Assembly: GCF_000377205.1 (NCBI RefSeq)
Contig: NZ_KB897909.1
Span: 100,043 to 164,042, forward strand
Origin: Thioalkalivibrio sp. ALJ3
Lineage (GTDB): Bacteria > Pseudomonadota > Gammaproteobacteria > Ectothiorhodospirales > Ectothiorhodospiraceae
Direction: 5' to 3'
DNA: 64,000 nucleotides
The notes beneath the pieces were generated by a model, which was not told the origin of the DNA, ran no database searches, and worked only from the letters and a program-made list of their open reading frames with translations. The translations under genes and the position numbers were made by a program. Positions 44,191 to 52,144 of the stretch are shown piece after piece. The first letter of the stretch is position 1, and each line of letters starts with the position of its first letter.

Positions 44191-44899
44191 GAGCGGCCTC
44201 CTTCTGTTCGCGCACGTAATTCTTCAGCACGTCTCCGGTTTTGCCCCAGGACTTGGTGCGCGGCGTATGTACGGTGTTGAAGCCCATCCGCATCAGGTGC
44301 TTCACCGGCAGATGCTTCATCATGCGGAACACGAACAGCTTCAGCCATTCCTGCAAGAGCGGCTGGCCGGTTTTCTTGAAGAAGTTCTGCGCAACCTTGC
44401 CGTCTTCGATGCGGCCGGTCTTGTAGATCTGATCGGCAAACTCTTCGTCGAAGATGGTGGACGGGGCCTTCTCGGTGATCCCTTCCTCTTCCATCCAGTG
44501 CGACAGCGCCTTCATCACGCCCTCCGGCTTCACGTCCTTCGGGCAGATATTGGTGCACTTGTTGCACGAGACGCACTGCCAGATGATGTCCTTGTCCTTG
44601 ACCAGCTCTTCCTTCATCCCGAGGCGGGTCAGGTAGATCCAGTAGCGCGGATTGAACTGCACGTTCTGCGCGTACATGGTGCAGGAGTTCGTACAGGACC
44701 CGCACTGCCAGCAACGGTGTACATACTCGCCACCAGCATAGCCCTGGATCTTCGACTCGAAATCGTCGTCGTAATCGCGGACCGTACGCGGGGCGATCAT
44801 GGTGTTCCAGTGCCCGGACACATCCACCCCGTCCACCACCAGCTCGTCGTGCTGCTGGAGGCGCTCGTCCTCGATCAGTGCCTTTTCATGTATTGCCAT
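44183..44899 (-). CDS. shdrC2: sHdr complex subunit C2 (two [4Fe-4S] sites)
   Basis: The 238-residue HdrC-like protein has CWQCGSCTNSC at about residues 59-69 and CVSCNKCTNICPKDVKP at about 109-125, a standard pair of ferredoxin-type cluster motifs. It passes electrons between HdrB2 and the flavin subunit. It starts 49 bases after the shdrHyp stop and overlaps shdrB2. Confidence 0.93.
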   Translation of the reverse strand: MAIHEKALIEDERLQQHDELVVDGVDVSGHWNTMIAPRTVRDYDDDFESKIQGYAGGEYVHRCWQCGSCTNSCTMYAQNVQFNPRYWIYLTRLGMKEELVKDKDIIWQCVSCNKCTNICPKDVKPEGVMKALSHWMEEEGITEKAPSTIFDEEFADQIYKTGRIEDGKVAQNFFKKTGQPLLQEWLKLFVFRMMKHLPVKHLMRMGFNTVHTPRTKSWGKTGDVLKNYVREQKEAAHG

Positions 44900-44948
44900 G
44901 ACGTCTCTCCGAAAACCTGTGTAGCCAGGCTCAAGTTCGTTTCATTAT

Positions 44949-45785
44949 TCAATGCAGCGACGCATCGTGACCTTTCAGGCGGCCTTCCTGGGAATCAATC
45001 CCCAGGAGCTTTACGCCCAGTTCCAGTGGATCCTGCTTGGCACCGAACTGGTTATCGATCATGCCCAGACTCATCGACAGCGCCCGTGCGTAGTCCGAGT
45101 AAGCCTGCACCCAGACCAGATCCGTTACGAACGGCAGGTCGCGGTAGAAGCCTTCCTCGGCCAGCGCGTCATAGAACCAGCGTCTGGCCCCCTCGATCGC
45201 GCCGACGGTCTCGCCAATCGGGATCGAACGCAGGGTGTCGTTCCCGCGAATGAACTCGCGCAATGCCCCGGTCGTCGTCCCCGTGTCCCAGACCCAGCGC
45301 GTGGACAGCGGGACCGTCTCGGGATCGGCGAAATGCAGGATCTCGGCACCGAAGTCCCAGAACCCGCGTCGCAGCTTCTTGTCGTCTCCAGCCAGGTCGG
45401 CAAACGCCGCCAGCCGCGAATCCAGGTCCGTATCCGGGCGCACCAAAGCGCGCATCCCGTCAACAAGAGCGCCCTGACGTTCGGCCATCACCCCCGCCAG
45501 CTTGCGGCGAACGGCGAAGACCAGGCCGCCCAGGGTACGCAAATCCTCGGCATCCATCTCGTCGCCCTTGGCGACGGTCGTGGCGAACACTTCGTGCTTC
45601 GCCCGCAAGGCCTCGATAAAGGTTTCCAGCCCATTGACCCCGCCGGCTTCGGCGATGGCCTCATTCAGACTGTTCAGCTTCGTCGCCAGGATCTCCTGAT
45701 CAAAGGTCACCTGCAGCGGCTCCGGGTGCACACCCGAAGCCGCTTCGTCACTGACGACCTCAGCCGGCTTTCGAAACCAGCGCAT
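44949..45785 (-). CDS. shdrHyp: sHdr-associated protein of unknown function (shdrHyp)
   Basis: The 278-residue soluble, largely helical protein lies between shdrA and shdrC2, the position of the conserved hypothetical gene in sHdr operons. It contains VFAVRRKLAGVMAERQGAL and SIPIGETVGAIEGARRWFYD, with no cysteine-rich motif or known cofactor site. The ATG at 45785 overlaps the shdrA end by 26 bases. It may aid assembly; the role is not established. Confidence 0.85.
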   Translation of the reverse strand: MRWFRKPAEVVSDEAASGVHPEPLQVTFDQEILATKLNSLNEAIAEAGGVNGLETFIEALRAKHEVFATTVAKGDEMDAEDLRTLGGLVFAVRRKLAGVMAERQGALVDGMRALVRPDTDLDSRLAAFADLAGDDKKLRRGFWDFGAEILHFADPETVPLSTRWVWDTGTTTGALREFIRGNDTLRSIPIGETVGAIEGARRWFYDALAEEGFYRDLPFVTDLVWVQAYSDYARALSMSLGMIDNQFGAKQDPLELGVKLLGIDSQEGRLKGHDASLH

Positions 45786-46812
45786 GCAGATCCGCCACCG
45801 CACGGCCACCGGCAGCGGCACCCTGGGTGATCGAGTCATCGATCGTCTCGGGGCCATAGGCCGCGCCGCAGGAGTAGATCCCCTTGCGGGTGGTGCCACA
45901 GGTGTTGGTGTACTGCTCGGCCTTCTCGATGAATCCGTGCTTCTCCAGGCCGACTCCGAAGACCTGCGAGATCTCGGGATTGTCGGCGTTCGGATCCATG
46001 CCAATCGCATGCACGACGATATCGAACGGGATCACGATCGGGCGCTTGACGAGGGTGTCCTCACCCTTGACCAGCAGCCGGCCGTCGCCCGAGGCGGTGA
46101 CTTCCGCGATACGCGCCTTGACGAACTTGGTTTTGAACTCTTCCTGGGACTTCCAGTAGAACTTGTCCTCGTACAGACCGTACGTACGGATGTCCATGTA
46201 GTAGATGAACACGTCCGTTTCCGGCGAGAGTTCCTTGATCTCCATGGCCAGATTGGCGGAGACGGTGCAGCAGATCTTGGAGCACCACTCACGGCCGATC
46301 TGGCGATCGCGCGAACCCACACACAGCAGGATGCAGACCCGCTCCGGCACACGGCCGTCGGACGGGCAGGCGATCTTGCCAGAGCCCACCATCTGTTCCA
46401 TCTGGGTCGTGGTCAGCACGTCTTCGTACGTACCAAAGCCCCATTCCGGCTTGTTGATCGAATCGAAATGGGTGAAGCCCGTGGCGAGCACGACGGCACC
46501 GGCCTGGACCGATTCGCCGTTGGTCAGCGTGGCGGTGAAGTTACCGGCCTCGCCTTCCAGCTTCTCGACCTTCGCACCCTTGTGCACAGTCGCGCTGGAA
46601 TCGTCTTCCACGCGTTTGACCATGCGACCAATGGCGTCCTTCGCCCACTCGCCGGAGGGCACCAGCTTGGCGTAACCCGAGAGAATCGGCGCGCCACCGA
46701 GGACGTCTTCCTTTTCGACCATCACGGCCTTGAAACCGGCCGAGGTGACATTGGCGGCGGCGGCCAGCCCAGCCGGGCCGCCACCCACTACTAGAACAGT
46801 ATCTTGCTGCAT
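45760..46812 (-). CDS. shdrA: sHdr complex flavoprotein subunit A
   Basis: The 350-residue HdrA-like FAD protein has VLVVGGGPAGLAAAANV at about 6-22, a cysteine-bearing RVCILLCVGSRDRQIG, then SKICCTVSANLAMEIKEL. It ends with YSCGAAYGPETIDDSITQGAAAGG. It lacks the extra ferredoxin domains of methanogen HdrA, as usual for the short sHdrA. It joins electrons from the B/C subunits to an acceptor. TGATG couples it to shdrB1. Confidence 0.93.
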   Translation of the reverse strand: MQQDTVLVVGGGPAGLAAAANVTSAGFKAVMVEKEDVLGGAPILSGYAKLVPSGEWAKDAIGRMVKRVEDDSSATVHKGAKVEKLEGEAGNFTATLTNGESVQAGAVVLATGFTHFDSINKPEWGFGTYEDVLTTTQMEQMVGSGKIACPSDGRVPERVCILLCVGSRDRQIGREWCSKICCTVSANLAMEIKELSPETDVFIYYMDIRTYGLYEDKFYWKSQEEFKTKFVKARIAEVTASGDGRLLVKGEDTLVKRPIVIPFDIVVHAIGMDPNADNPEISQVFGVGLEKHGFIEKAEQYTNTCGTTRKGIYSCGAAYGPETIDDSITQGAAAGGRAVADLHALVSKAG

Positions 46813-48218
46813 CAGACTTTGCCCCCGTAAGCGAGCTCAGGATTGTAGAGGTATTCGATATTGCCGGCCTCGACTTCCTTCAGGTATTCCTGGAAGGTCT
46901 TCTTGGCCTCATCCCAGGAGATTCCCATCTTCTCGACCAGATCTTCGCAGGGCGATGCATGCCACTGCAGCTGGACGATCTTGAACGGATCCGCACCGCA
47001 GGCCAGGGCCGCGAACTGGACTTCCGCCATGATCGGAATCTGGAAGTTCTGGTTGTGGGCCTTGCCGATCCACTGGTTCTTGTCCATGGTCGTGACGCAG
47101 CCGGTGTCGTTGGCCAGCAGCACGTCGGCGTTGGCTTCCTCACGCGCCACACGGATCTTGCGATCCATCGTGAAGGAGCGGGTGAACTCGCGCTCGGAGA
47201 TGATGTGGCGGAATCCGAAACCGCAGCAGTCATACCACGTGGAGTAGTCGATCACCTGCGCACCCAGGGCCTGGGCGGTGGAGGTGATGATCGCGGTACG
47301 GTTGCCGCCCAGCACGGACGGGTCGTAGATCGCATCCTCGTGGACCATCTTGTAGTAATGGCAGGCCACGTGGGCGGTGGTACGGATGTTGGAGACATCG
47401 ATGGTCTGCAGCTCGGAGGCGATGCGGTTGCGCATCACGTGCACCCACTCGGAGTAGTGGATGACCTCTTCCGGGATGACCAGCTTGCCGTCCACCAGGC
47501 GACCCAGCTTGCCAAGGATCTTGGTGACCTTCTCGCGCAGCTCGGCGGACTCGACCAGATACTTGCGGATCTCCTTGTAGTTGCCGAAGGAGGTGCCACA
47601 GTGGACGAGCGGGTAGAAGTGACCCAGTTCGTGACCGTGCTGCTTGCCGGAGACGTAGGCCTGGTGGAAGTTGCGCAGGAACACCGCCGCCAGCGACTCG
47701 ACGTTCCCGATACCGGAGCCGTGGTAGTTCCACGCGGTGCAGGAGGTCTGGTCGGTCTCGTCAAGGTAGTCCTTGCCCGGCTCGAAGCCGAACTTGTTCA
47801 TGAACCACAGCAGCGAGGTCGGGTAGCCCGGGATGTTCCCGCACTGACCGCAGGACTTGTGGTGCCACAGCTGCTTGCTCGGAATCTTCTTGTCCCAGCC
47901 GAACAGGGTGTTCACGGTGACCGGCTCGTGCTGGTCCTCGACACGGTGGATGATGATCTGGCCGTCCTTCTCGAGCTCGTACATGTGCTCGCGGACGTCA
48001 TCCATGCGGTCGCCGAGGTCGATCGTGCGACGGTCGACGTGCTTGCGCACCCAGTCGGTCGCCTTGATCGCATCTTCCTTGGACAGGTCGGTCGCCTGGA
48101 AGAAGGAACCGTGGCCGGCAATACCCTGACCATCGGTGTTGTGGAAACCGGGCTTCATGGTGCCAGCACCGGCACCTTCGCCGTTCTGATTGTGATTGCC
48201 TGGGGTCTGTTCACTCAT
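46812..48218 (-). CDS. shdrB1: sHdr complex subunit B1 (degenerate CCG domains)
   Basis: The 468-residue HdrB-like protein has an extended N-terminal region and altered CCG motifs: SCGQCGNIPGY, then SCTAWNYHGSG and VHCGTS in place of a canonical first domain. The second domain has AHVACHYYK, YDCCGFGF and ANDTGCV, where only one cysteine of the usual pair remains. This matches the noncanonical B1 of sHdr complexes and contrasts with B2. It starts 45 bases after the shdrC1 stop. Confidence 0.92.
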   Translation of the reverse strand: MSEQTPGNHNQNGEGAGAGTMKPGFHNTDGQGIAGHGSFFQATDLSKEDAIKATDWVRKHVDRRTIDLGDRMDDVREHMYELEKDGQIIIHRVEDQHEPVTVNTLFGWDKKIPSKQLWHHKSCGQCGNIPGYPTSLLWFMNKFGFEPGKDYLDETDQTSCTAWNYHGSGIGNVESLAAVFLRNFHQAYVSGKQHGHELGHFYPLVHCGTSFGNYKEIRKYLVESAELREKVTKILGKLGRLVDGKLVIPEEVIHYSEWVHVMRNRIASELQTIDVSNIRTTAHVACHYYKMVHEDAIYDPSVLGGNRTAIITSTAQALGAQVIDYSTWYDCCGFGFRHIISEREFTRSFTMDRKIRVAREEANADVLLANDTGCVTTMDKNQWIGKAHNQNFQIPIMAEVQFAALACGADPFKIVQLQWHASPCEDLVEKMGISWDEAKKTFQEYLKEVEAGNIEYLYNPELAYGGKV

Positions 48219-48263
48219 AACGCTTCTCCTGATGTCCTGGAGTGGAGTCGGAAACGGGACGAC

Positions 48264-48956
48264 TTACTCGTCGTCTTCCTCTTCCTGCTCCTCGAGCCAG
48301 TCTTCGTAGTCCTCGCGCTTCTCGTCGATGAAGTCTTCGATCACGTCGAAGAGGTTCTCGTCCATCAGCTCGAGGGACTTCAGCACCCCGGTCATTTCCC
48401 AGATGGTGTACATCTCGACCGAGGTTTTCAGGGACACTTCCCAGGCGGTCTCGACCGTCTGCAGCGTCTTCACCGGAATGGCCTTGCGCAGGATGCGCAG
48501 GTCACCTTCCACCTTCTGGATGTTGGGACCCCAGTCGGGGAAGTGGTCGGGCTGGATCATGTCGGGCGACAGCTGGTTACCCGTGGTGATCAGCTTCAGC
48601 ATCACGCGACCGAACGGGCGCAGCACGTCCTTCGCGGATTGCATTTCGTGCTTGATGGCCACTTCGCGCATGATCGCGACCAGGCCACCAGGCGAATTCT
48701 TGAACGGGCAGCGCGCGGCACAGGTCATGCACTGAGCGCAGGCCCAGATCTTCTCCTGCATCGCGTCGTAGATCTGCTCGACGTTCTCGGTCCACAGCAG
48801 CTGGACGATCTCGCGCGGGGAGTAGTCGTAGAACTGGGCGGAGGGGCAGGTCGCCGTGCAGATGCCGCAGTTCAGGCAGCCGTTGAGTTCGTGGTCGTAG
48901 CGAAAATCTCCGCGGATGTCGTCGAAGATTTGCTGCATCTCAGCGTATGTCGCCAT
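48264..48956 (-). CDS. shdrC1: sHdr complex subunit C1 (two [4Fe-4S] sites)
   Basis: The 230-residue HdrC-like protein has CLNCGICTATCPSAQ at about residues 24-38 and CAQCMTCAARCPFKN at about 73-87. The C-terminal end is strongly acidic (EEQEEEDDE). It is the first structural gene of the sHdr complex, 168 bases downstream of tusA. Confidence 0.93.
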   Translation of the reverse strand: MATYAEMQQIFDDIRGDFRYDHELNGCLNCGICTATCPSAQFYDYSPREIVQLLWTENVEQIYDAMQEKIWACAQCMTCAARCPFKNSPGGLVAIMREVAIKHEMQSAKDVLRPFGRVMLKLITTGNQLSPDMIQPDHFPDWGPNIQKVEGDLRILRKAIPVKTLQTVETAWEVSLKTSVEMYTIWEMTGVLKSLELMDENLFDVIEDFIDEKREDYEDWLEEQEEEDDE

Positions 48957-49070
48957 ATGTCACCTCTTCGCTGTTGGCGATGCAGGTTTCTGAGAACCTT
49001 GATCAGCCAGCCTAGACCTCGTCCAGGCACCTATCCAGTTACCGCATGGCAACCGTCGTTTTTCAGGAAT

Positions 49071-49103
49071 CGGGGCGGTCGACCCTGCCGGATCGCCGCC
49101 CCG
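49071..49103 (-). repeat. Stem-loop between tusA and shdrC1
   Basis: CGGGGCGG pairs with CCGCCCCG, extended inward by three pairs past a bulge. No T-run follows on the - strand, so it probably protects tusA mRNA or slows polymerase rather than stops it. Confidence 0.55.
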
Positions 49104-49124
49104 TTTCAGGCACTTAGAGACGCC

Positions 49125-49355
49125 TCAGGCTTTCTTCACGAGGAAGTAGAACTTGCCGCCTTCTTCCTTGTGTTCCATCAGCTCGTTGCCGGTCTGCTTG
49201 GCAAAGGCCTGGAAGTCCTTCACGGCACCCGGATCGGTGGCGATGATGTGCAGAACCTGACCGGAATCCATGGCCGCCAGGGCCTTCTTGGCGCGCAGGA
49301 TCGGCAGCGGGCAGTTCAGGCCGGAAGCGTCGAGTTCTTGGTCAAAGTTGGCCAT
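49125..49355 (-). CDS. tusA: TusA-family sulfur carrier
   Basis: The 76-residue protein has the TusA signature LDASGLNCPLPILRAKKAL, whose cysteine (residue 15) carries the persulfide. It hands sulfane sulfur from rhodanese or DsrE-type proteins to the oxidation machinery. AGGAGA precedes the ATG. It is the second gene of the sulfur cluster, after the rhodanese gene. Confidence 0.95.
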   Translation of the reverse strand: MANFDQELDASGLNCPLPILRAKKALAAMDSGQVLHIIATDPGAVKDFQAFAKQTGNELMEHKEEGGKFYFLVKKA

Positions 49356-49459
49356 GGTGTGTCTCCTTTAGTGCGTTACCAAAATCAGTTGGGTGCTGAG
49401 GCCCGGATCGGGGTGGTCAGGCGACCACGACAATCGAACCCTTGCCAGCCGAATCCACC

Positions 49460-49488
49460 CTTATAGGGGAAACGGGATCGGAATACAA
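49460..49488 (-). promoter_or_regulatory. Sigma-70-type promoter ahead of tusA
   Basis: On the - strand TTGTAT and TATAAG are separated by exactly 17 bases. The start would be near 49453, giving a leader of about 98 bases before tusA. It is a candidate main promoter for the tusA-shdr operon. Confidence 0.55.
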
Positions 49489-49495
49489 CCGAATT

Positions 49496-49831
49496 CTAAT
49501 CCGGGGTGACGACCGACTTGCCGGCCTGAGCCCACCCCACGATACCGCCACGCAGACTATTCGCGGTCTCCAGCCCTTGCTGCGCCAGGAACGCGCAGGC
49601 CTGGGCGGAACGAGCGCCGCTCTGGCAATACAGAACCAGCGGCGTATCGCCCTCCAGAAACTCGTCCTTGCGCAACGGGAGGACAGCAAGCGGCATCAAC
49701 TCGGCACCGGGTATGACCCCCCGCGCGGTTTCGCCGGGGGAGCGCACATCCACGAGCCGGAAGCTCTTGCCTTCCGCACGCCACTGTTCGAGTTCGTCGG
49801 CCGTAATCTCCGAGAATCCGTACACGTGCAT
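49496..49831 (-). CDS. Single-domain rhodanese sulfurtransferase
   Basis: The 111-residue cytoplasmic protein has ITADELEQWRAEGKSFRLVDVR and the active-site loop YCQSGARSAQAC with the persulfide-forming cysteine. It would load sulfane sulfur onto TusA, whose gene follows. CGGAG lies shortly before the ATG. Length is normal for a GlpE-like rhodanese. Confidence 0.92.
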   Translation of the reverse strand: MHVYGFSEITADELEQWRAEGKSFRLVDVRSPGETARGVIPGAELMPLAVLPLRKDEFLEGDTPLVLYCQSGARSAQACAFLAQQGLETANSLRGGIVGWAQAGKSVVTPD

Positions 49832-50093
49832 TGCTCCGAGTTGCCAAAACCAAGTCTGTTCACCCCGCTCGCAGCCACCAACATCCAGGGCGGCCGGTCG
49901 CAAAGGATGGGCGCGGAGGATAGCGAAACGGCCCGCAAATGCAAACATGTCCAACCCGCGGCGGGTGGTTTGTTCTCTCGCGGACAGAAGTCGTGCTATC
50001 GTTCCGAGTTGAAGCAAACACTGATGGACGCGGCCCTCTTCCGGGCGCGGCCAGACGATCAACCCCTAAGATTCATTCGCGGAGGACTTTGCG

Positions 50094-50405
50094 GTGGACA
50101 AGAGCGAATTCCAGGTCGACGGCCACTATGCCGTGACGATGAAGGACGAAAACGGCAAGCTGCGCCCGGCCAACATCTACGTGCACGACATGCAGGATGG
50201 CTACATGATCGTGCGCCGCACCTCCGGCGGCGATGTGGGCCTGCTGTTCAAGCTGAAGTACGACGACGTGGTCAAGATCGTGCGCACCCACAAGGTGCTG
50301 GATCGCAAGAAGTTCATGGTTCCGGAAGCCATGCTCAAGCCGAAGCTCTGGGAAACCCGTGACAGCATGCGTACCTATTCCTCGGCTCCGGGCCTCGGCA
50401 AGTAA
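50094..50405 (+). CDS. Uncharacterised 103-residue protein
   Basis: The frame begins with GTG 8 bases after GGAGGA, a clear start. The product has regular beta-type segments (HYAVTMKDENGKLRPANIYVHDM, DGYMIVRRTSGGDVGLLF) then a basic end, and no signal peptide. It is divergent from the rhodanese-tusA transcript across about 260 bases. No family is recognised. Confidence 0.7.
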   Translation: MDKSEFQVDGHYAVTMKDENGKLRPANIYVHDMQDGYMIVRRTSGGDVGLLFKLKYDDVVKIVRTHKVLDRKKFMVPEAMLKPKLWETRDSMRTYSSAPGLGK

Positions 50406-50431
50406 CCGACCCCGCGATGCCAAGATCCTTC

Positions 50432-50458
50432 GGAGGCCGGCCCCACTGGCCGGCCTCC
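50432..50458 (+). terminator. Stem-loop before the M48 protease gene
   Basis: GGAGGCCGGCC and GGCCGGCCTCC pair perfectly over a 5-base loop, 26 bases past the preceding stop and 5 bases before the next ATG. There is no T-run, so it may control initiation of the downstream gene as well as end the upstream one. Confidence 0.5.
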
Positions 50459-50463
50459 GTCGT

Positions 50464-51906
50464 ATGAAGACACGGCTTCTTACACTACTTTCGACCCTGC
50501 TCCTGGCGCTCACGCTGGGAGCGCCAGCAGTTTCGGCCTCCGGGACCGCCCTGCCCGATCTGGGCGAGGCCTCCGGTGGTGTGCTGACCCCCGCGGAGGA
50601 GCGCGAACTCGGCCGCTCCCTGCTTCGCGAGATCCGACGGTCGCTGCCGCTGGTAACCGACCCGGAAATCTCTTTCTACGTCGATTCGCTGGGTCGGCAG
50701 TTACTCGCCAACGCCCCCGATGCCGACGGCCCGTTCTATTTCCTGACCATCGACAATGGTCAGGTCAACGCCTTCGCCATGCCCGGCGGCATCATCGGCG
50801 TGCACTCGGGACTGATGCTCGAGGTCCGCGACGAGGCCGAACTGGCCGCCGTCATGGCCCACGAAATCGCGCACGTCACGCAGCGCCACCTGGCCCGCAT
50901 GTTCGCACGTGGACGGGAGGTGAACTTCACCACCGGCCTTGCAATCCTCGCTGGCGTCCTGGCATCCATGGCAGACCCGACCCTGGGGTCGGCCATCATC
51001 ACCGGCGGTGTCGCGGGCGGCATCCAGCAGCAGATCAACTTTACCCGTGCCAACGAGGCCGAGGCCGACCGCGCGGGCATGCGCATCCTGGCCAGCGCCG
51101 ACTTCGACCCGAACGCCATGGCGGATTTCTTTGAGCGTCTGCAGGAACTCTCGCGCGGCGCGGGCGACGCAGTACCCGAATACTTGCGCACCCACCCGGT
51201 CACGCTCGACCGCATCACCGATGCCCGCAACCGCGCGGCGGGCCTGCCCGCGGTGGAGACGCGCAACCGCGGACCCGAGTTTCAATGGATGCAGGCGCGA
51301 ACGCGCGCCCTGAAGGATCCGCGCCGTGCGATCGAGATCCATCGCGGGGCCTCGGACCCGGCCGCTCACCAGATCTACGGCGCCATGGTCGCGCACCTGG
51401 AGCGTGGTGAACTGGAACGGGCCGCCGAACGGTTGGAGGAAATCCCCGTCGAGGAAGCCCCCGGGATGACGCTGGAACTGGCGCGCGCGTCATTGGAACG
51501 CGAGCGCGGCGACCACGACGCGGCCCTCGAGATCCTCAACGACCTGGACGCGGTCTACCCGGGCCACCCGGTGATTCAGGAGTTGCTGGCCCGCGTACAC
51601 CGCGATCTCGGCAACCCCGACCGCGCCATCCGCATCGTGAACGAGATGATCCGCCATGAACGGGCACCCAACCCCGAGCTCCTGCGACTGAAGGCAGACA
51701 TCGCCGACGGAGCCGGCTATATTGCGATCAGCCGCGAGGCCATGGCCGAATATTTCTTCCACCGGGCACAGTACGAAGAGTCCGTGCGCCAGTTCGAGGC
51801 CGCGATCGACGCACGCGATGCCAGCGAGCGCGATATCCAGCGGATCGAGGACAAGCGCGACACGGCCAAGGAAACCGCGCGGCAGGCGCGCGAGCAGCGC
51901 CGTTAG
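50464..51906 (+). CDS. M48 family (BepA-like) periplasmic metalloprotease with C-terminal repeats
   Basis: The 480-residue protein starts with a signal peptide (LLTLLSTLLLALTLGAPAVSASG). The zinc motif HEIAHVTQRH is at about residues 135-144, and the third ligand region NEAEADRAGMRIL follows. The second half contains TPR-like helices (ASLERERGDHDAALEILND). The layout matches BepA/YfgC, which maintains outer-membrane protein assembly. The ATG at 50464 gives the signal peptide; the 50359 in-frame start does not. Confidence 0.9.
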   Translation: MKTRLLTLLSTLLLALTLGAPAVSASGTALPDLGEASGGVLTPAEERELGRSLLREIRRSLPLVTDPEISFYVDSLGRQLLANAPDADGPFYFLTIDNGQVNAFAMPGGIIGVHSGLMLEVRDEAELAAVMAHEIAHVTQRHLARMFARGREVNFTTGLAILAGVLASMADPTLGSAIITGGVAGGIQQQINFTRANEAEADRAGMRILASADFDPNAMADFFERLQELSRGAGDAVPEYLRTHPVTLDRITDARNRAAGLPAVETRNRGPEFQWMQARTRALKDPRRAIEIHRGASDPAAHQIYGAMVAHLERGELERAAERLEEIPVEEAPGMTLELARASLERERGDHDAALEILNDLDAVYPGHPVIQELLARVHRDLGNPDRAIRIVNEMIRHERAPNPELLRLKADIADGAGYIAISREAMAEYFFHRAQYEESVRQFEAAIDARDASERDIQRIEDKRDTAKETARQAREQRR

Positions 51907-52144
51907 GGAGACGCCGCACCCCACGAAGACACGGGGCACGGTCAGGCAGACATCAGCATCCGCCACGGCCAGAAACCGGGAATCCGGCTCTGGAGCACTG
52001 CACGCTGAATACGGCCTCATACCAGCCGGGCGCCGCCCGGTCGGCAAGGGAGTTCCATGCTCGGGGAATGTTCCACAAAGACCCAGCGTCTAGATTGCTG
52101 CTTTGAGATCACAATAAACCAATTTAGAGAAAGGTAGGGCCCTC

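Noticed and set aside
37162..49831. Methanogen-type heterodisulfide reductase
   Set aside because: The short HdrA, duplicated B/C subunits, the Hyp gene, TusA, rhodanese and LbpA neighbours all mark the sulfur-oxidising sHdr type.
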